From: Arthrobacter sp. GMC3
GTDB lineage: Bacteria; Actinomycetota; Actinomycetes; Actinomycetales; Micrococcaceae
NCBI RefSeq assembly: GCF_002929305.1
Contig: NZ_PJIO01000004.1
Location: 260,538-324,537, forward strand
DNA length: 64,000 nt
Direction: 5' to 3'
Both the position numbers and the translations under genes were made by a program. The notes below the pieces were generated by a model. The model worked only from the letters and a program-made list of their open reading frames with translations, searched no databases and was not told the origin of the DNA. Every line of letters begins with the position of its first letter. Positions within the stretch are counted from its first letter, which is position 1. This document shows, piece after piece, positions 1-11,106 of the stretch.

Positions 1-1
1 T

Positions 2-166
2 GCCGGGGACACTTTTGACTCCGGTTCTGCCCCCGCAATTGGCGGCGGTTTCTCACCAGTTCCGGGATTTCAGCCTGATCATCGGGCCAAGCGCGACGCC
101 CGTGTACGGACCGAGATGACGTCGCTGCCGTTCGAGCAACTCCTGGCACAAACGCAGCGTCGTTAG
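2..166 (+). CDS. C-terminal fragment of an unidentified protein, truncated by the window edge
   Basis: An open frame enters from the left edge and closes at a TAG at 164-166, giving 54 residues. The end is rich in Arg, Lys and Gln (it finishes LLAQTQRR), and the part before it is Gly/Pro rich. No domain is recognisable in so short a piece. It reads towards the first hairpin at 199-264, whose stem followed by four T could serve as its terminator. It may be the tail of a larger gene outside the window or a chance frame; the codon pattern mildly favours a real gene. Confidence 0.4.
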   Translation, partial: AGDTFDSGSAPAIGGGFSPVPGFQPDHRAKRDARVRTEMTSLPFEQLLAQTQRR

Positions 167-198
167 CCCCCACGCCCACCACCTCCGCCTTTGCAAGG

Positions 199-264
199 AA
201 GCGCGCCCGCTCCCCGTTTTCGCTACAAGTAGACCTGTAGCGAAAACGGGGAGCGGGCGCGCTT
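199..264. repeat. Long perfect hairpin, copy 1 of a flanking pair
   Basis: A 28-bp perfect inverted repeat (199-226 with 237-264) has a 10-base loop, AAGTAGACCT, and is followed by TTTT on the plus strand. A nearly identical copy lies at 1415-1474, and the pair brackets the AbiEi-like gene. The stem could terminate transcription of the left-edge gene, but two copies of this length with the same loop around one gene suggest a repeat element rather than an ordinary terminator. Confidence 0.9.
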
Positions 265-393
265 TTCGCCGGAGTCTTGGTACGGCGCCCGCAATGTGGC
301 CCGCGCACGGCAACCGTGGGCAAAACGGCTGCGTTATCCACAGCCCCAACAATGCCTCTTTCGCCCGCACCCAACTGGTGCGACGCTGGATCG

Positions 394-1401
394 ATGAGCC
401 TTCCTCGTCTTATCCAGGCCTCCAAACTACAAAGCATCGGGCTGAATTCGCGCGAGCTGGCCGTCCGATCCAACAAGGGTGAGCTAATCCGTGTGCGCCG
501 CGGCATTTATGTGGAATCCGCGCCATGGCAGGCACTGAGCCTGGGACAGAAGTATGGCTTGAGAGCTGCCGCATTCGGGCACCTGGCAGGCACGGAGCCG
601 GTGTTTAACCATCAGAGTGCTGGACTCCTGTGGGGCCTATGGATGGTGGGGACACCCACCAAGCTCCACGTTCTCACCGAAACCACCGTGGGTGGGCGCA
701 GTCGCAAGGACGTTTCCCGCCACGTCGGCTCCCTGACTAAAGATGTTCTGCGCTGCGGCCAGTTTCTAGTCACCGACAAATTGACCACCACTATGGCGCT
801 GATCAACAAACTATCCTTCCCCTACGCCGTCGCTGTTTGCGATTCCAGCCTGCGAACTCCCAAACCGCGGCCTACGGACAACAAATTTCTATCACTCTCG
901 GCCAATCCGCAACGGCTGGGCGACGCCACATGGGAGCACGAACTTCCCCAAGGCCCACCGCTGCTACTTTCGGAATTGAGGGCAGCGGCGCTGGAGCTGC
1001 CCAGCGCTGCTGCGCGGGCACGTGCACAGGCGGTGATCGATTTCAGTTCCGCGGATTCCGGTTCTGCCGGTGAGTCCATCAGCCGGGCCAAAATGCACTT
1101 GCTGGGATTTCCCGCACCCCAGTTGCAGCGCAGATTCGTTTTGCGTGATGGCAGCAACGCGTTCGTGGATTTCTGGTTCGAGGAGTACAAAGTGGCTGGT
1201 GAGTTTGATGGCCGGGGGAAGTATCTCCGCGCAGGGTGGGGCGGCGGGAAATCCATCCAGGACAGGGTGCTTGCCGAAAAGGCCCGCGAGGATCAGATAC
1301 GGGCCCAGGGCGTTGGATTTGTGCGGTGGACGTGGGACGAAATGCAGAACAGGGAACGATTTGCGTGGCTTTTACGCCAGGCTGGTCTGCCTCAAAGGTA
1401 G
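394..1401 (+). CDS. AbiEi-like winged-helix / DUF559 (Vsr-fold) protein
   Basis: 335 residues. The N-terminal ~60 residues fit the AbiEi antitoxin-type winged helix (GELIRVRRGIYV). The C-terminal ~90 residues fit DUF559, a PD-(D/E)XK nuclease-like fold: VDFW with Asp259, then EFDGRGKY with Glu270, Asp272 and Lys276, then EDQIRAQGVGFVRWTW. AbiEi proteins repress their own operon in type IV toxin-antitoxin systems. Here no AbiEii toxin gene follows, and the nuclease-like tail suggests a different job on DNA. An upstream TTG at 277 is in frame, but ATG 394 starts the conserved domain. The gene sits alone between the two hairpins; its stop is 13 bases before the second. Function is unknown; the architecture call is fairly firm. 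Confidence 0.8.
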   Translation: MSLPRLIQASKLQSIGLNSRELAVRSNKGELIRVRRGIYVESAPWQALSLGQKYGLRAAAFGHLAGTEPVFNHQSAGLLWGLWMVGTPTKLHVLTETTVGGRSRKDVSRHVGSLTKDVLRCGQFLVTDKLTTTMALINKLSFPYAVAVCDSSLRTPKPRPTDNKFLSLSANPQRLGDATWEHELPQGPPLLLSELRAAALELPSAAARARAQAVIDFSSADSGSAGESISRAKMHLLGFPAPQLQRRFVLRDGSNAFVDFWFEEYKVAGEFDGRGKYLRAGWGGGKSIQDRVLAEKAREDQIRAQGVGFVRWTWDEMQNRERFAWLLRQAGLPQR

Positions 1402-1414
1402 CGGCGATAAGAAT

Positions 1415-1474
1415 CGCGCCCGCTCCCCGTTTTCGCTACAAGTAGACCTGTAGCGGGAACGGGGAGCGGGCGCG
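1415..1474. repeat. Long hairpin, copy 2 of the flanking pair
   Basis: The 25-bp arms (1415-1439 and 1450-1474) have the same loop as copy 1. Compared with copy 1 there are two changes in the right arm (AAAA to GGAA), which leave G-U pairs in RNA, and one at the outer edge. TTTT follows on the plus strand. It lies between two convergent stops (1401 and 1478), so it may also act as a terminator for one or both genes. Confidence 0.9.
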
Positions 1475-1477
1475 CTT

Positions 1478-2545
1478 TTAGAAGATGGGTTGCACGGGTT
1501 TGACGGTCAGTGGTGGCGGATCAAGCTTGTCCAGCACCACGCGCAGCCCCGTCCGGTACACGGCGGGATGGATTTCCGGGCTTGCATGCCCCGTGTTCGG
1601 AACGTTGTAAACGAACACAGGGTTATGCGGGAAGAGCTGTTCCCATCCCAGAATGGCCGTGCGGGCGTTGACAATGAAATCCGCAGGGTCGTACATCAGC
1701 CCGATCCCGGTACTGTGCGGGATGCCGCCGTCGTACTGGGTGGGGAAGGCCTGCAGGAACGTGGCCTGGGAGGTCTTCAGAATCAGGGAGTTGTTCGCCG
1801 GGTCCAGTGATTTGTCGATCCCCGAACGCGCCGCCGCATACATGCCCTGACCGTTGGGGTTGGCTAGACCGCTCCACACGCCCACGGCAAGGCGCCCCAC
1901 CAACCCCAGGTACGGCACCACACGCCCAGCCAGGGAAATGTACTCCTTGCCGGGGTCCAGCACGTCGCGGACATTGCTGGGGCTCGAACCCATCACCACC
2001 ACCCGGACGTGGATCCCGTTTTCCTCCAGCAGGGATGCCAGCACGACGGCGGCCATCCCACCGAAGCTGTCACCGTAAAAGTAGACGGTGTCGATCTTGC
2101 GCGTGAAGGTGTCCCGCTGGATGGCGATGAACAGCGCGGCGATGTCGATCCCGCCGTTGGAGTACCCGATGTAGGAGGCCGGGGCGCGCTCGTTCATGGC
2201 CGCTTGCAGGGCTGCCAGCTTGCGGCCCACGTCGCGGTAGCTGACGTCGAAGCCGCCCAGCAGGTACCAGGTTTTTCCCGGGAAACGGTTGGTTGCGGTC
2301 CGGTTCTCCGCGTTGTCCGGGGTGGTGACACGAAATTGGGTCCGCTCCGTCACCAGGCTTTCGGCGGCGATGTTGGCTCGAAACGCGGTGGCCACGGCGG
2401 CCGTGCCCATGATCCCCAGAAACGTTCGACGGCGGTAGTCCGGTGGGTGCTTTGTGCGATGGTGGCGCTCCGGTGGCGTGGGAGCCGGTTTTTCTTGGCC
2501 GCCACCGGTGGTGGGCGTATGCGGAACTGCTTTCTTGGCTGCCAT
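1478..2545 (-). CDS. Tat-exported alpha/beta-hydrolase
   Basis: 355 residues. The start carries a Pro/Lys-rich leader and then a twin-arginine signal (DYRRRTFLGIMGTAAVATA, residues 36-54), so the protein is probably exported folded. The nucleophile elbow is YGDSFGGM, with Ser160 in GxSxG context, and a late His in NTGHASPEIHP is a likely catalytic base. The substrate cannot be told. The stop lies next to the second hairpin. It starts 69 bases downstream of the hexosaminidase stop and may be co-transcribed with it. Confidence 0.75.
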   Translation of the reverse strand: MAAKKAVPHTPTTGGGQEKPAPTPPERHHRTKHPPDYRRRTFLGIMGTAAVATAFRANIAAESLVTERTQFRVTTPDNAENRTATNRFPGKTWYLLGGFDVSYRDVGRKLAALQAAMNERAPASYIGYSNGGIDIAALFIAIQRDTFTRKIDTVYFYGDSFGGMAAVVLASLLEENGIHVRVVVMGSSPSNVRDVLDPGKEYISLAGRVVPYLGLVGRLAVGVWSGLANPNGQGMYAAARSGIDKSLDPANNSLILKTSQATFLQAFPTQYDGGIPHSTGIGLMYDPADFIVNARTAILGWEQLFPHNPVFVYNVPNTGHASPEIHPAVYRTGLRVVLDKLDPPPLTVKPVQPIF

Positions 2546-2614
2546 GATGAATCGTCTTCATTCTTTCACGCCTCCCTTCCACACGACACAGCCCGCCGGC
2601 TTCGGCCCTGTCGC

Positions 2615-4249
2615 TTAGCTGCTGATCGAGGCCACGAGGGTGGCAATGTGTGCCGCACGGGCCTCCACCGTTTCGGGCCGGCCGGCTACTCCGGGTCGCT
2701 GCTGCCAGGGCGCCGGCCCCGTTGCATGCCTATATTCCACACCCACGGCATCCAATCGCAGCAAATGGGCCTCCAGCCGGGTGTTGAAATCGGCAAGGCT
2801 GCGTTCCCCGGCGCTCCAGAGCACCTCCGCCATGGCGCACAGCCGGGGAAAGGCCATGTAGTCCAGTCCACTCGGGGAATCAATGTGTTCGGTCCAAAGA
2901 TTGGCCTGCCCGCCCAGAATATGGCGGGCCTGCTCAGGAGTGAGGTCCGCCGGCACCGGCTCGAAGCCGTAAACGTCAGCAACTGTGAGCGGGATGGAGA
3001 CCGGAATGGGTTCGGTGGGCAGATCGGACTGGCGGTAGTCCAGGTAAGCCAGATTATCCGGGCAACACACCACGTCGTGGCCGCGGCGGGCAGCAGCCAG
3101 AGCCCCCGTCATGCCGCGCCAGGAAGCGACGGCGGCCGTGCTGGAGAGCTCACCCTCGAGGATCTCATCCCAGCCGAAGATCCGCCGACCGCGCGCGGAA
3201 ATGTGGGTGTCGAGCTGACCGACGAACCAGTTTTGCAGTTCCTCCTCGGTACCGATCCCGCGTTCCTTCATGAGCTCCTGCGACCGGGCATCGGCGCGCC
3301 ATTGGTCCTTGGGGCACTCGTCGCCGCCAACGCCAATGTAGGTGCCGGGGAACAAGTCCATGACCTCATCGAAAACATTGCGGAAGAAGTCAACTGTCGA
3401 TTCCTCGGTGTTGAGCACGTTCTTGTTGATGCCCCAGCGGGTGAATACTTCCAGGGCAGCCCCCGTCACGCCCAGCTCCGGGTAGGCGGCCAACGCGGCC
3501 TGGACGTGGCCGGGCGTTTCAATTTCCGGCACCACCGTAATGAACCGGGCACCGGCGTAGGCGACAATTTCGCGGATGTCCTCTTGGGTGTAGTAGCCGC
3601 CGTGCGGGCGCCCATCGGAGGGTGCGTCGACGCCGGCGCCCACCTGGGATTCCCGGCGCCAGCCACCCACCTGGGTCAGTCTGGGGTAGCGGAGGATCTC
3701 AACCCGCCAGCCTTGGTCATCAGTGAGGTGCAGGTGAAGTGTGTTGAGCCGGTGCATGGCCATGAGGTCAATGAAGCGCAGCAACTCGCGTTTGGGGAGG
3801 AAATGGCGCACCACATCCAGCATGGTGCCACGCCAGCCAAACCGCGGGGCGTCACGGACAGTGCAGGCGGGCACGGACCACCGGACCCCTGCAACCGGCG
3901 CCGACCGGAACACCTGCGGTGGAAGCAACTGCAGCAGTGCCTGACAACCGTAGAACACCCCGGCTGCGTCCCCACCACCAATGACCACCCGGGCCGGCGA
4001 TACCTCCAGGGTAAACGCCTCCGGTGCCAGCCCCGGCTCAAGGGAGAGTTGAATGTCCGCGGATTCGGCGTCGAACGTCAAGGCCAGAGCAGTGGCGGGG
4101 CGGAGTGCGCCCTGCAACCAAACGGCCACCGCTTCAAGTCCGGGCCCGGCCCACAAGGTGGTGGTGGCGGTCAGGGTGAACTCGCCAGCTCCCACAGTGC
4201 TTTCGAGTGGGCGGGGGAGCAGGGGCAGTGGGCAGGAGGTGTGCGGCAT
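2615..4249 (-). CDS. GH20 beta-N-acetylhexosaminidase
   Basis: 544 residues. It removes terminal GlcNAc/GalNAc residues from glycans. The N-terminal GH20b-like domain covers about residues 15-130. The catalytic barrel begins at GWRGTMLDVVRHF and includes the family signature HLHLTDDQGWRVEI and the catalytic Asp310-Glu311 pair in IGVGGDECPKDQW. In this family the mechanism uses the substrate acetamido group, oriented by the Asp. There is no signal peptide, so it probably acts inside the cell on imported oligosaccharides. It is divergent from a TetR gene 93 bases away, which is the natural candidate regulator. Confidence 0.93.
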   Translation of the reverse strand: MPHTSCPLPLLPRPLESTVGAGEFTLTATTTLWAGPGLEAVAVWLQGALRPATALALTFDAESADIQLSLEPGLAPEAFTLEVSPARVVIGGGDAAGVFYGCQALLQLLPPQVFRSAPVAGVRWSVPACTVRDAPRFGWRGTMLDVVRHFLPKRELLRFIDLMAMHRLNTLHLHLTDDQGWRVEILRYPRLTQVGGWRRESQVGAGVDAPSDGRPHGGYYTQEDIREIVAYAGARFITVVPEIETPGHVQAALAAYPELGVTGAALEVFTRWGINKNVLNTEESTVDFFRNVFDEVMDLFPGTYIGVGGDECPKDQWRADARSQELMKERGIGTEEELQNWFVGQLDTHISARGRRIFGWDEILEGELSSTAAVASWRGMTGALAAARRGHDVVCCPDNLAYLDYRQSDLPTEPIPVSIPLTVADVYGFEPVPADLTPEQARHILGGQANLWTEHIDSPSGLDYMAFPRLCAMAEVLWSAGERSLADFNTRLEAHLLRLDAVGVEYRHATGPAPWQQRPGVAGRPETVEARAAHIATLVASISS

Positions 4250-4342
4250 GGTGGGTTCCTCGGTGGTCGCGGCAGGCAGGCTTTGGGGCTGGTGGATTGG
4301 AGTCTATTTCACCCGGCCACCCCACACCGTGCAAGGACCATC

Positions 4343-5086
4343 ATGAGAGACGACAAGGGGCTTATGATGGTGCAAATGAATGCCCAGAAGAACCCACTCG
4401 CGGACCCTATGCCAGACCTCGCTGCGGTCGCGGCCAATGGTGGTCGCCGCTACTCGGGCCAAGAGAGCAGTGAGCGGGTCAAAGAGCGCCGCGGGCGGTT
4501 GATCGAGGCCGCGATCGAGGTCTTCGGGACCACCGGCTACGCCAGTGCCAAGGTCAAGGACATTTGCCGGGGCGCGGGCTTGAGCGAGCGCTATTTTTAC
4601 GAGTCCTTTGTGAACCGCGAGGACCTGCTGTACGCCGTCTATGTGGACCTGACGGAGCGGATTTTCGAGGTTACCCGGCGCAGCCTTGAGGAAGCTGGCG
4701 ACGACGTTGTGGCCGGAGCCAGAAACGGCTTGGCCACCTTTGTGAGATTCCTGCTCGATGACACCCGGTATGCACGGATTGCGCTAATTGAAGTGGTGGG
4801 CGTATCCGAAAAGTTGGAGCATCAACGCTTCGCGGCACTTGATGCCTTTGCCGAAATTGTCCGCCACCAGGTTCTGTCCCAGCCGGTGCCGCAGCGCGAA
4901 GACCTTGAACCCCATGCCAGCGACCACGCCGACCGCGTCAGGATTGCCGCGGTGGCGCTGGTGGGTGCCGTCAACCATGTAATGGTTGATTCGTTGATCG
5001 CCGGACACCAGGTCAGCGCGGACCTGATCATTGACGTGTGCTTTGAATTCTTTGAAAACTCCCGAACCGCACTGCCGCCCGGCTGA
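4343..5086 (+). CDS. TetR-family transcriptional regulator
   Basis: 247 residues. The helix-turn-helix is at about residues 48-95 (RRGRLIEAAIEVFGTTGY, then the recognition part GLSERYFYESFVNREDLLYA). The C-terminal helical domain would bind a ligand and dimerise. ATG 4343 has AAGGA five bases upstream; ATG 4364 or 4367, behind AAGGGG, are alternatives. The frame stays open far upstream, but that part is antisense to the hexosaminidase gene and is not coding. Its position suggests control of the divergent hexosaminidase gene, itself, or both. Confidence 0.88.
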   Translation: MRDDKGLMMVQMNAQKNPLADPMPDLAAVAANGGRRYSGQESSERVKERRGRLIEAAIEVFGTTGYASAKVKDICRGAGLSERYFYESFVNREDLLYAVYVDLTERIFEVTRRSLEEAGDDVVAGARNGLATFVRFLLDDTRYARIALIEVVGVSEKLEHQRFAALDAFAEIVRHQVLSQPVPQREDLEPHASDHADRVRIAAVALVGAVNHVMVDSLIAGHQVSADLIIDVCFEFFENSRTALPPG

Positions 5087-5095
5087 CGTTGCCGC

Positions 5096-5665
5096 CTAGG
5101 GGGTGATGCTCTGTGCGCCCACTACTTTGACCACAAAAATGTGGAATTCTGTCAGCCAATTGCGTAGGAACTCTTCGGTGTGGGCGTCGGCGACGTTGCC
5201 TTCGTCGTCGATCATCCCTGGGGTGAAGTGGACGTAGGCCTCCGGCTGGGCCATCTCCGGGGAGTTCACGAACGACAGGATGCTGCGCAGGTGCTGCTGC
5301 GCCACCGCCGTGCTGATCAGGCCCATGGAAGTACCTGTCACGGCCGACGGCTTCTTTGCGAAAGAGTTGGTGCCCCACGGCCGGGACCCCCAGTCGATGG
5401 CGTTCTTCAGCGCGCCGGGGATGCTGCGGTTGTATTCGGGCGTCACAAAAATTAGCGCATCAACGGCGGCCACCGCATCCTTGAAGGCACGCCCTTCCGG
5501 TGGGAAATCTGCGTCGAAGTCGCGGTTGTACAGGGGCAGTGCGGCGATGGGGATTTCGACCAACTCCAACTCCGGTGGCGCCAGCCTGGTCAGCGCCATG
5601 GCCAGTTTCCGATTGATGGAATCGGAGGAAAGGCTGCCGATAAATACGCCTACTTTATAGCTCAT
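5096..5665 (-). CDS. NADPH-dependent FMN reductase (azoreductase/chromate-reductase type)
   Basis: 189 residues with a flavodoxin-like fold. The phosphate-binding loop is GSLSSDSINRKL near the start, and the flavin-contacting signature is TPEYNRSIPGALKNAIDWGS at about residues 75-94. Members use NAD(P)H to reduce FMN, quinones, azo dyes or chromate; the physiological substrate here is unknown. GAGGAC precedes the ATG. It converges with the TetR gene, with 9 bases between the stops. Confidence 0.88.
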   Translation of the reverse strand: MSYKVGVFIGSLSSDSINRKLAMALTRLAPPELELVEIPIAALPLYNRDFDADFPPEGRAFKDAVAAVDALIFVTPEYNRSIPGALKNAIDWGSRPWGTNSFAKKPSAVTGTSMGLISTAVAQQHLRSILSFVNSPEMAQPEAYVHFTPGMIDDEGNVADAHTEEFLRNWLTEFHIFVVKVVGAQSITP

Positions 5666-5928
5666 GAGAAGTCCTCAATCTTGGAAGTTCGCTGCCAATT
5701 CGGGTTCCTGAACCCCACTGTAGACCCGCCGTAGCCAGCCGTCCACGGCACCGGAAATCTCGGTTTAGGCGAAGGGACGACGCCGGGTGCCCGGCCGTGT
5801 TCTTCCCCGTTACGGTAACGCCGGCACCAGCATCTCCTGTCGCTGTGGCCGGGCTGGCACTTTTTTCCTGCCATGACACACTGTGGACGGAGGTGGCCCG
5901 CACGTGTGAGCAGTGGCACGATTGAGGG

Positions 5929-6624
5929 GTGCAGGAATTCTTCGATTTTCTTGGCCGCTACTGGTGGTTGGCATTTCCGATGGCTGGCATATTTGCTGGC
6001 TGGGGTCGGGCTTTGTCCCGGGCCAATGACACGCGCCACAAGCAAAAGATCGAGATGTACAAACTCAAGCATCCCGAGGTTGCCGGGCACCGCGAACCCC
6101 TCTCGCTGGCTAAGGAAACCGAGCCGTTCACCGAGAGTGACGTAGCCAAGGCCATGGCCGCCCACGACGCCGTGAACCGGCGTTGGCTCGACTACGAACT
6201 CGATGTGGGAAAACTGATTGACTTTCCCATGATGACGGACGTGCGCGAACCCCTGACCGTTGCGTTCCTGCGGGCCAAGCGCGACGCCGACGCCCTGCGC
6301 CCGGTGACTGCCGCCGAAGTCACGGCCAAGTCCCGCTGGGACGACTACCGCAACGCTGTCAACGCCTTTGACGTCGCCTTTGGCGTGGCGGAACAGGAAG
6401 CCAAGCGCATCAAGGACACCGCCTTCACCGAGCCGCAGCGCCAACGGCTCAGCACGGCCCGTAAGCTCGTCAACATTGCCGAGAATGAGGCCGCCAGCCC
6501 CGCCGAACGGCAAACCGCGTACAAACGCGCACGCCACGAATTGGAGGGCCTGATAGTCCTTCCGGACATCACGATCGCGGCCCTTGAACAAAAAGTTGCC
6601 ACCATGATTGACCGCGGTAAGTAG
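5929..6624 (+). CDS. Hypothetical membrane-anchored helical protein
   Basis: 231 residues from a GTG start behind GAGGGG. A single hydrophobic segment (about residues 8-28, YWWLAFPMAGIFAGWGRAL) is followed by a long charged, mostly helical cytoplasmic part without Cys, consistent with a coiled coil. No family is recognised. It lies 42 bases upstream of the beta-galactosidase gene in the same direction, but no functional link can be read from the sequence. Confidence 0.7.
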   Translation: MQEFFDFLGRYWWLAFPMAGIFAGWGRALSRANDTRHKQKIEMYKLKHPEVAGHREPLSLAKETEPFTESDVAKAMAAHDAVNRRWLDYELDVGKLIDFPMMTDVREPLTVAFLRAKRDADALRPVTAAEVTAKSRWDDYRNAVNAFDVAFGVAEQEAKRIKDTAFTEPQRQRLSTARKLVNIAENEAASPAERQTAYKRARHELEGLIVLPDITIAALEQKVATMIDRGK

Positions 6625-9609
<2,985 letters not shown>

Positions 9610-9679
9610 CACCCAACCCGGCCCCAGTCTCCCAACAGCCGTAGCTGTTATGCTGCAATTCATTTCTAAGGATGCAAAG

Positions 9680-10501
9680 ATGTCACGCACAGTCGTCATT
9701 ACCGGAGCCAGTGATGGAATTGGCGCCGCCGCAGCAAAAATGCTGGCCTACCCCGGGGACACTTTGGTGGTGGTGGGGCGCTCGCCGGAGAAGACCAGGG
9801 CCATAGCAAGTGAGCTGGAAGCGGACTACTTCCTTGCCGACTTCACCGACCTGGCCCAGGTGCGGGAACTGGCAGCTTCCCTTGCCGCGAAGTATCCGCG
9901 CATCGAGGTGTTGGCCAACAACGCCGGCGGAATCATGGGGGATCGTGTAGAAACCGTGGACGGGCACGAAAAAACGTTCCAGGTGAACCACCTGGCCCCG
10001 TTTCTGCTCACCAACTTGTTGATGGAGACTCTGGTGGCCAGCAGGGCCGCCGTCATCAACACCTCCAGCGCGGCCCACAAGTTCATGGCCAAGTTTGATA
10101 TCGATGACCTGGACGCGAAAAAGCACTATTCGGCGAACGCGGCGTACGGAAACGCCAAACTGGCCAATATCCTTTTCACGAAGGAACTGCAACGTCGGTT
10201 CGGCGATCACGGCATTTCGGCCGTGGCTTTCCACCCGGGCGTTGTGGGCAGCAACTTCTCGGTGGAAGCCAAGGGTGCCAACCGGCTGGCCTACGCAGGG
10301 TTCGCAAAACGGTTCATGCTGTCGCCCGAACAAGGGGCGGACACCCTGCTCTGGCTGGCCACCACCACTGCCGGCCAGGATTGGACTCCGGGGGAGTATT
10401 ACGCCAAGCGCAAGGTTGCCAAGTCCAGCAAGACCGCCCAGGATGCCGCCCTGGCCAAGGAATTGTGGGAGCGCAGCGCCGCCATGGTGGGGCTGGGCTG
10501 A
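9680..10501 (+). CDS. Short-chain dehydrogenase/reductase (retinol-dehydrogenase-like)
   Basis: 273 residues. The nucleotide-binding motif is TGASDGIG, the NNAG motif is NNAGGIMG, and the active site YGNAKLANILF gives the YxxxK pair, with the upstream Ser in INTSSAAH. The substrate is unknown. The start at 9680 is set by AAGGA seven bases upstream; ATG 9650 is also in frame. A close paralogue lies at 30868-31719, sharing these blocks almost word for word. Confidence 0.88.
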   Translation: MSRTVVITGASDGIGAAAAKMLAYPGDTLVVVGRSPEKTRAIASELEADYFLADFTDLAQVRELAASLAAKYPRIEVLANNAGGIMGDRVETVDGHEKTFQVNHLAPFLLTNLLMETLVASRAAVINTSSAAHKFMAKFDIDDLDAKKHYSANAAYGNAKLANILFTKELQRRFGDHGISAVAFHPGVVGSNFSVEAKGANRLAYAGFAKRFMLSPEQGADTLLWLATTTAGQDWTPGEYYAKRKVAKSSKTAQDAALAKELWERSAAMVGLG

Positions 10502-10522
10502 GACGCCAAAGAGGCGCGTGCG

Positions 10523-11071
10523 CTAGTTTGGCAGGACTCCGCCGGTGTAGACGCCCTCCGAGATTTGCTGGGCAAGCCAGGGGCTGAAAGCAAACGGTGC
10601 CGCGATCACCGCTGCTTCAACGTCGGCAATGGGTGCCCACGCGCACTCCATGACCTCGCTCGCGTTGGGTGAGATCACGCCGTCGTCCACAAGAACTGCG
10701 GTAAACACGGGGCAGATTTCATTCTCCACCACGCCCGAGGCATCCACGGCGCGGTAGCGAAAGTCGGGGAGCGCCATCCGGATCGCCGTGACGCGGACGT
10801 TTAGTTCGGTGGCGGCGCGGCGCACGATCGCCTCCTCGAAGGACTCGCCGGGTCCCGGGTGGCCACACAATGAATTGGTCCAGACTCCTGGCCACGTCAG
10901 CTTGGACAGGGCCCGGCGGGTGAGCAGCGTGCGTCCCGCGCTGTCAACCAGATGACAGGAAAAAGCCAGGTGCAAGGGGGTGTCGGTCCCGTGGACCAGC
11001 GACTTGTCAGCGGTGCCAATCTCGGTGCCGTCGTCGTCGAGCAACCGGACCAGCTCGATGGGTGAATTCAT
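10523..11071 (-). CDS. idi: Isopentenyl-diphosphate delta-isomerase, type I
   Basis: 182 residues of the Nudix fold. The catalytic Cys69 is in NSLCGHPGPGES, and the acidic pair Glu116/Glu118 is in VENEICPVF, matching Cys67 and Glu114/Glu116 of the E. coli enzyme. It interconverts IPP and DMAPP for isoprenoid synthesis in the cytoplasm. It converges with the SDR gene. The gap to the next upstream gene, on the same strand, is 35 bases, so the two may share a transcript. Confidence 0.93.
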   Translation of the reverse strand: MNSPIELVRLLDDDGTEIGTADKSLVHGTDTPLHLAFSCHLVDSAGRTLLTRRALSKLTWPGVWTNSLCGHPGPGESFEEAIVRRAATELNVRVTAIRMALPDFRYRAVDASGVVENEICPVFTAVLVDDGVISPNASEVMECAWAPIADVEAAVIAAPFAFSPWLAQQISEGVYTGGVLPN

Positions 11072-11106
11072 GGTGGTGACGTCCTTTCCGACGGCCTCCC
11101 TCCAGT

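Noticed and set aside
334..342. Exact DnaA-box consensus TTATCCACA upstream of the AbiEi-like gene
   Set aside because: Only one box, with no dnaA, dnaN or AT-rich unwinding region nearby; not an origin.
2009..4342. Very long plus-strand open frame leading into the TetR gene
   Set aside because: It is the mirror of the hydrolase and GH20 genes on the minus strand, a usual effect of high GC; only the part from 4343 has a recognisable domain.
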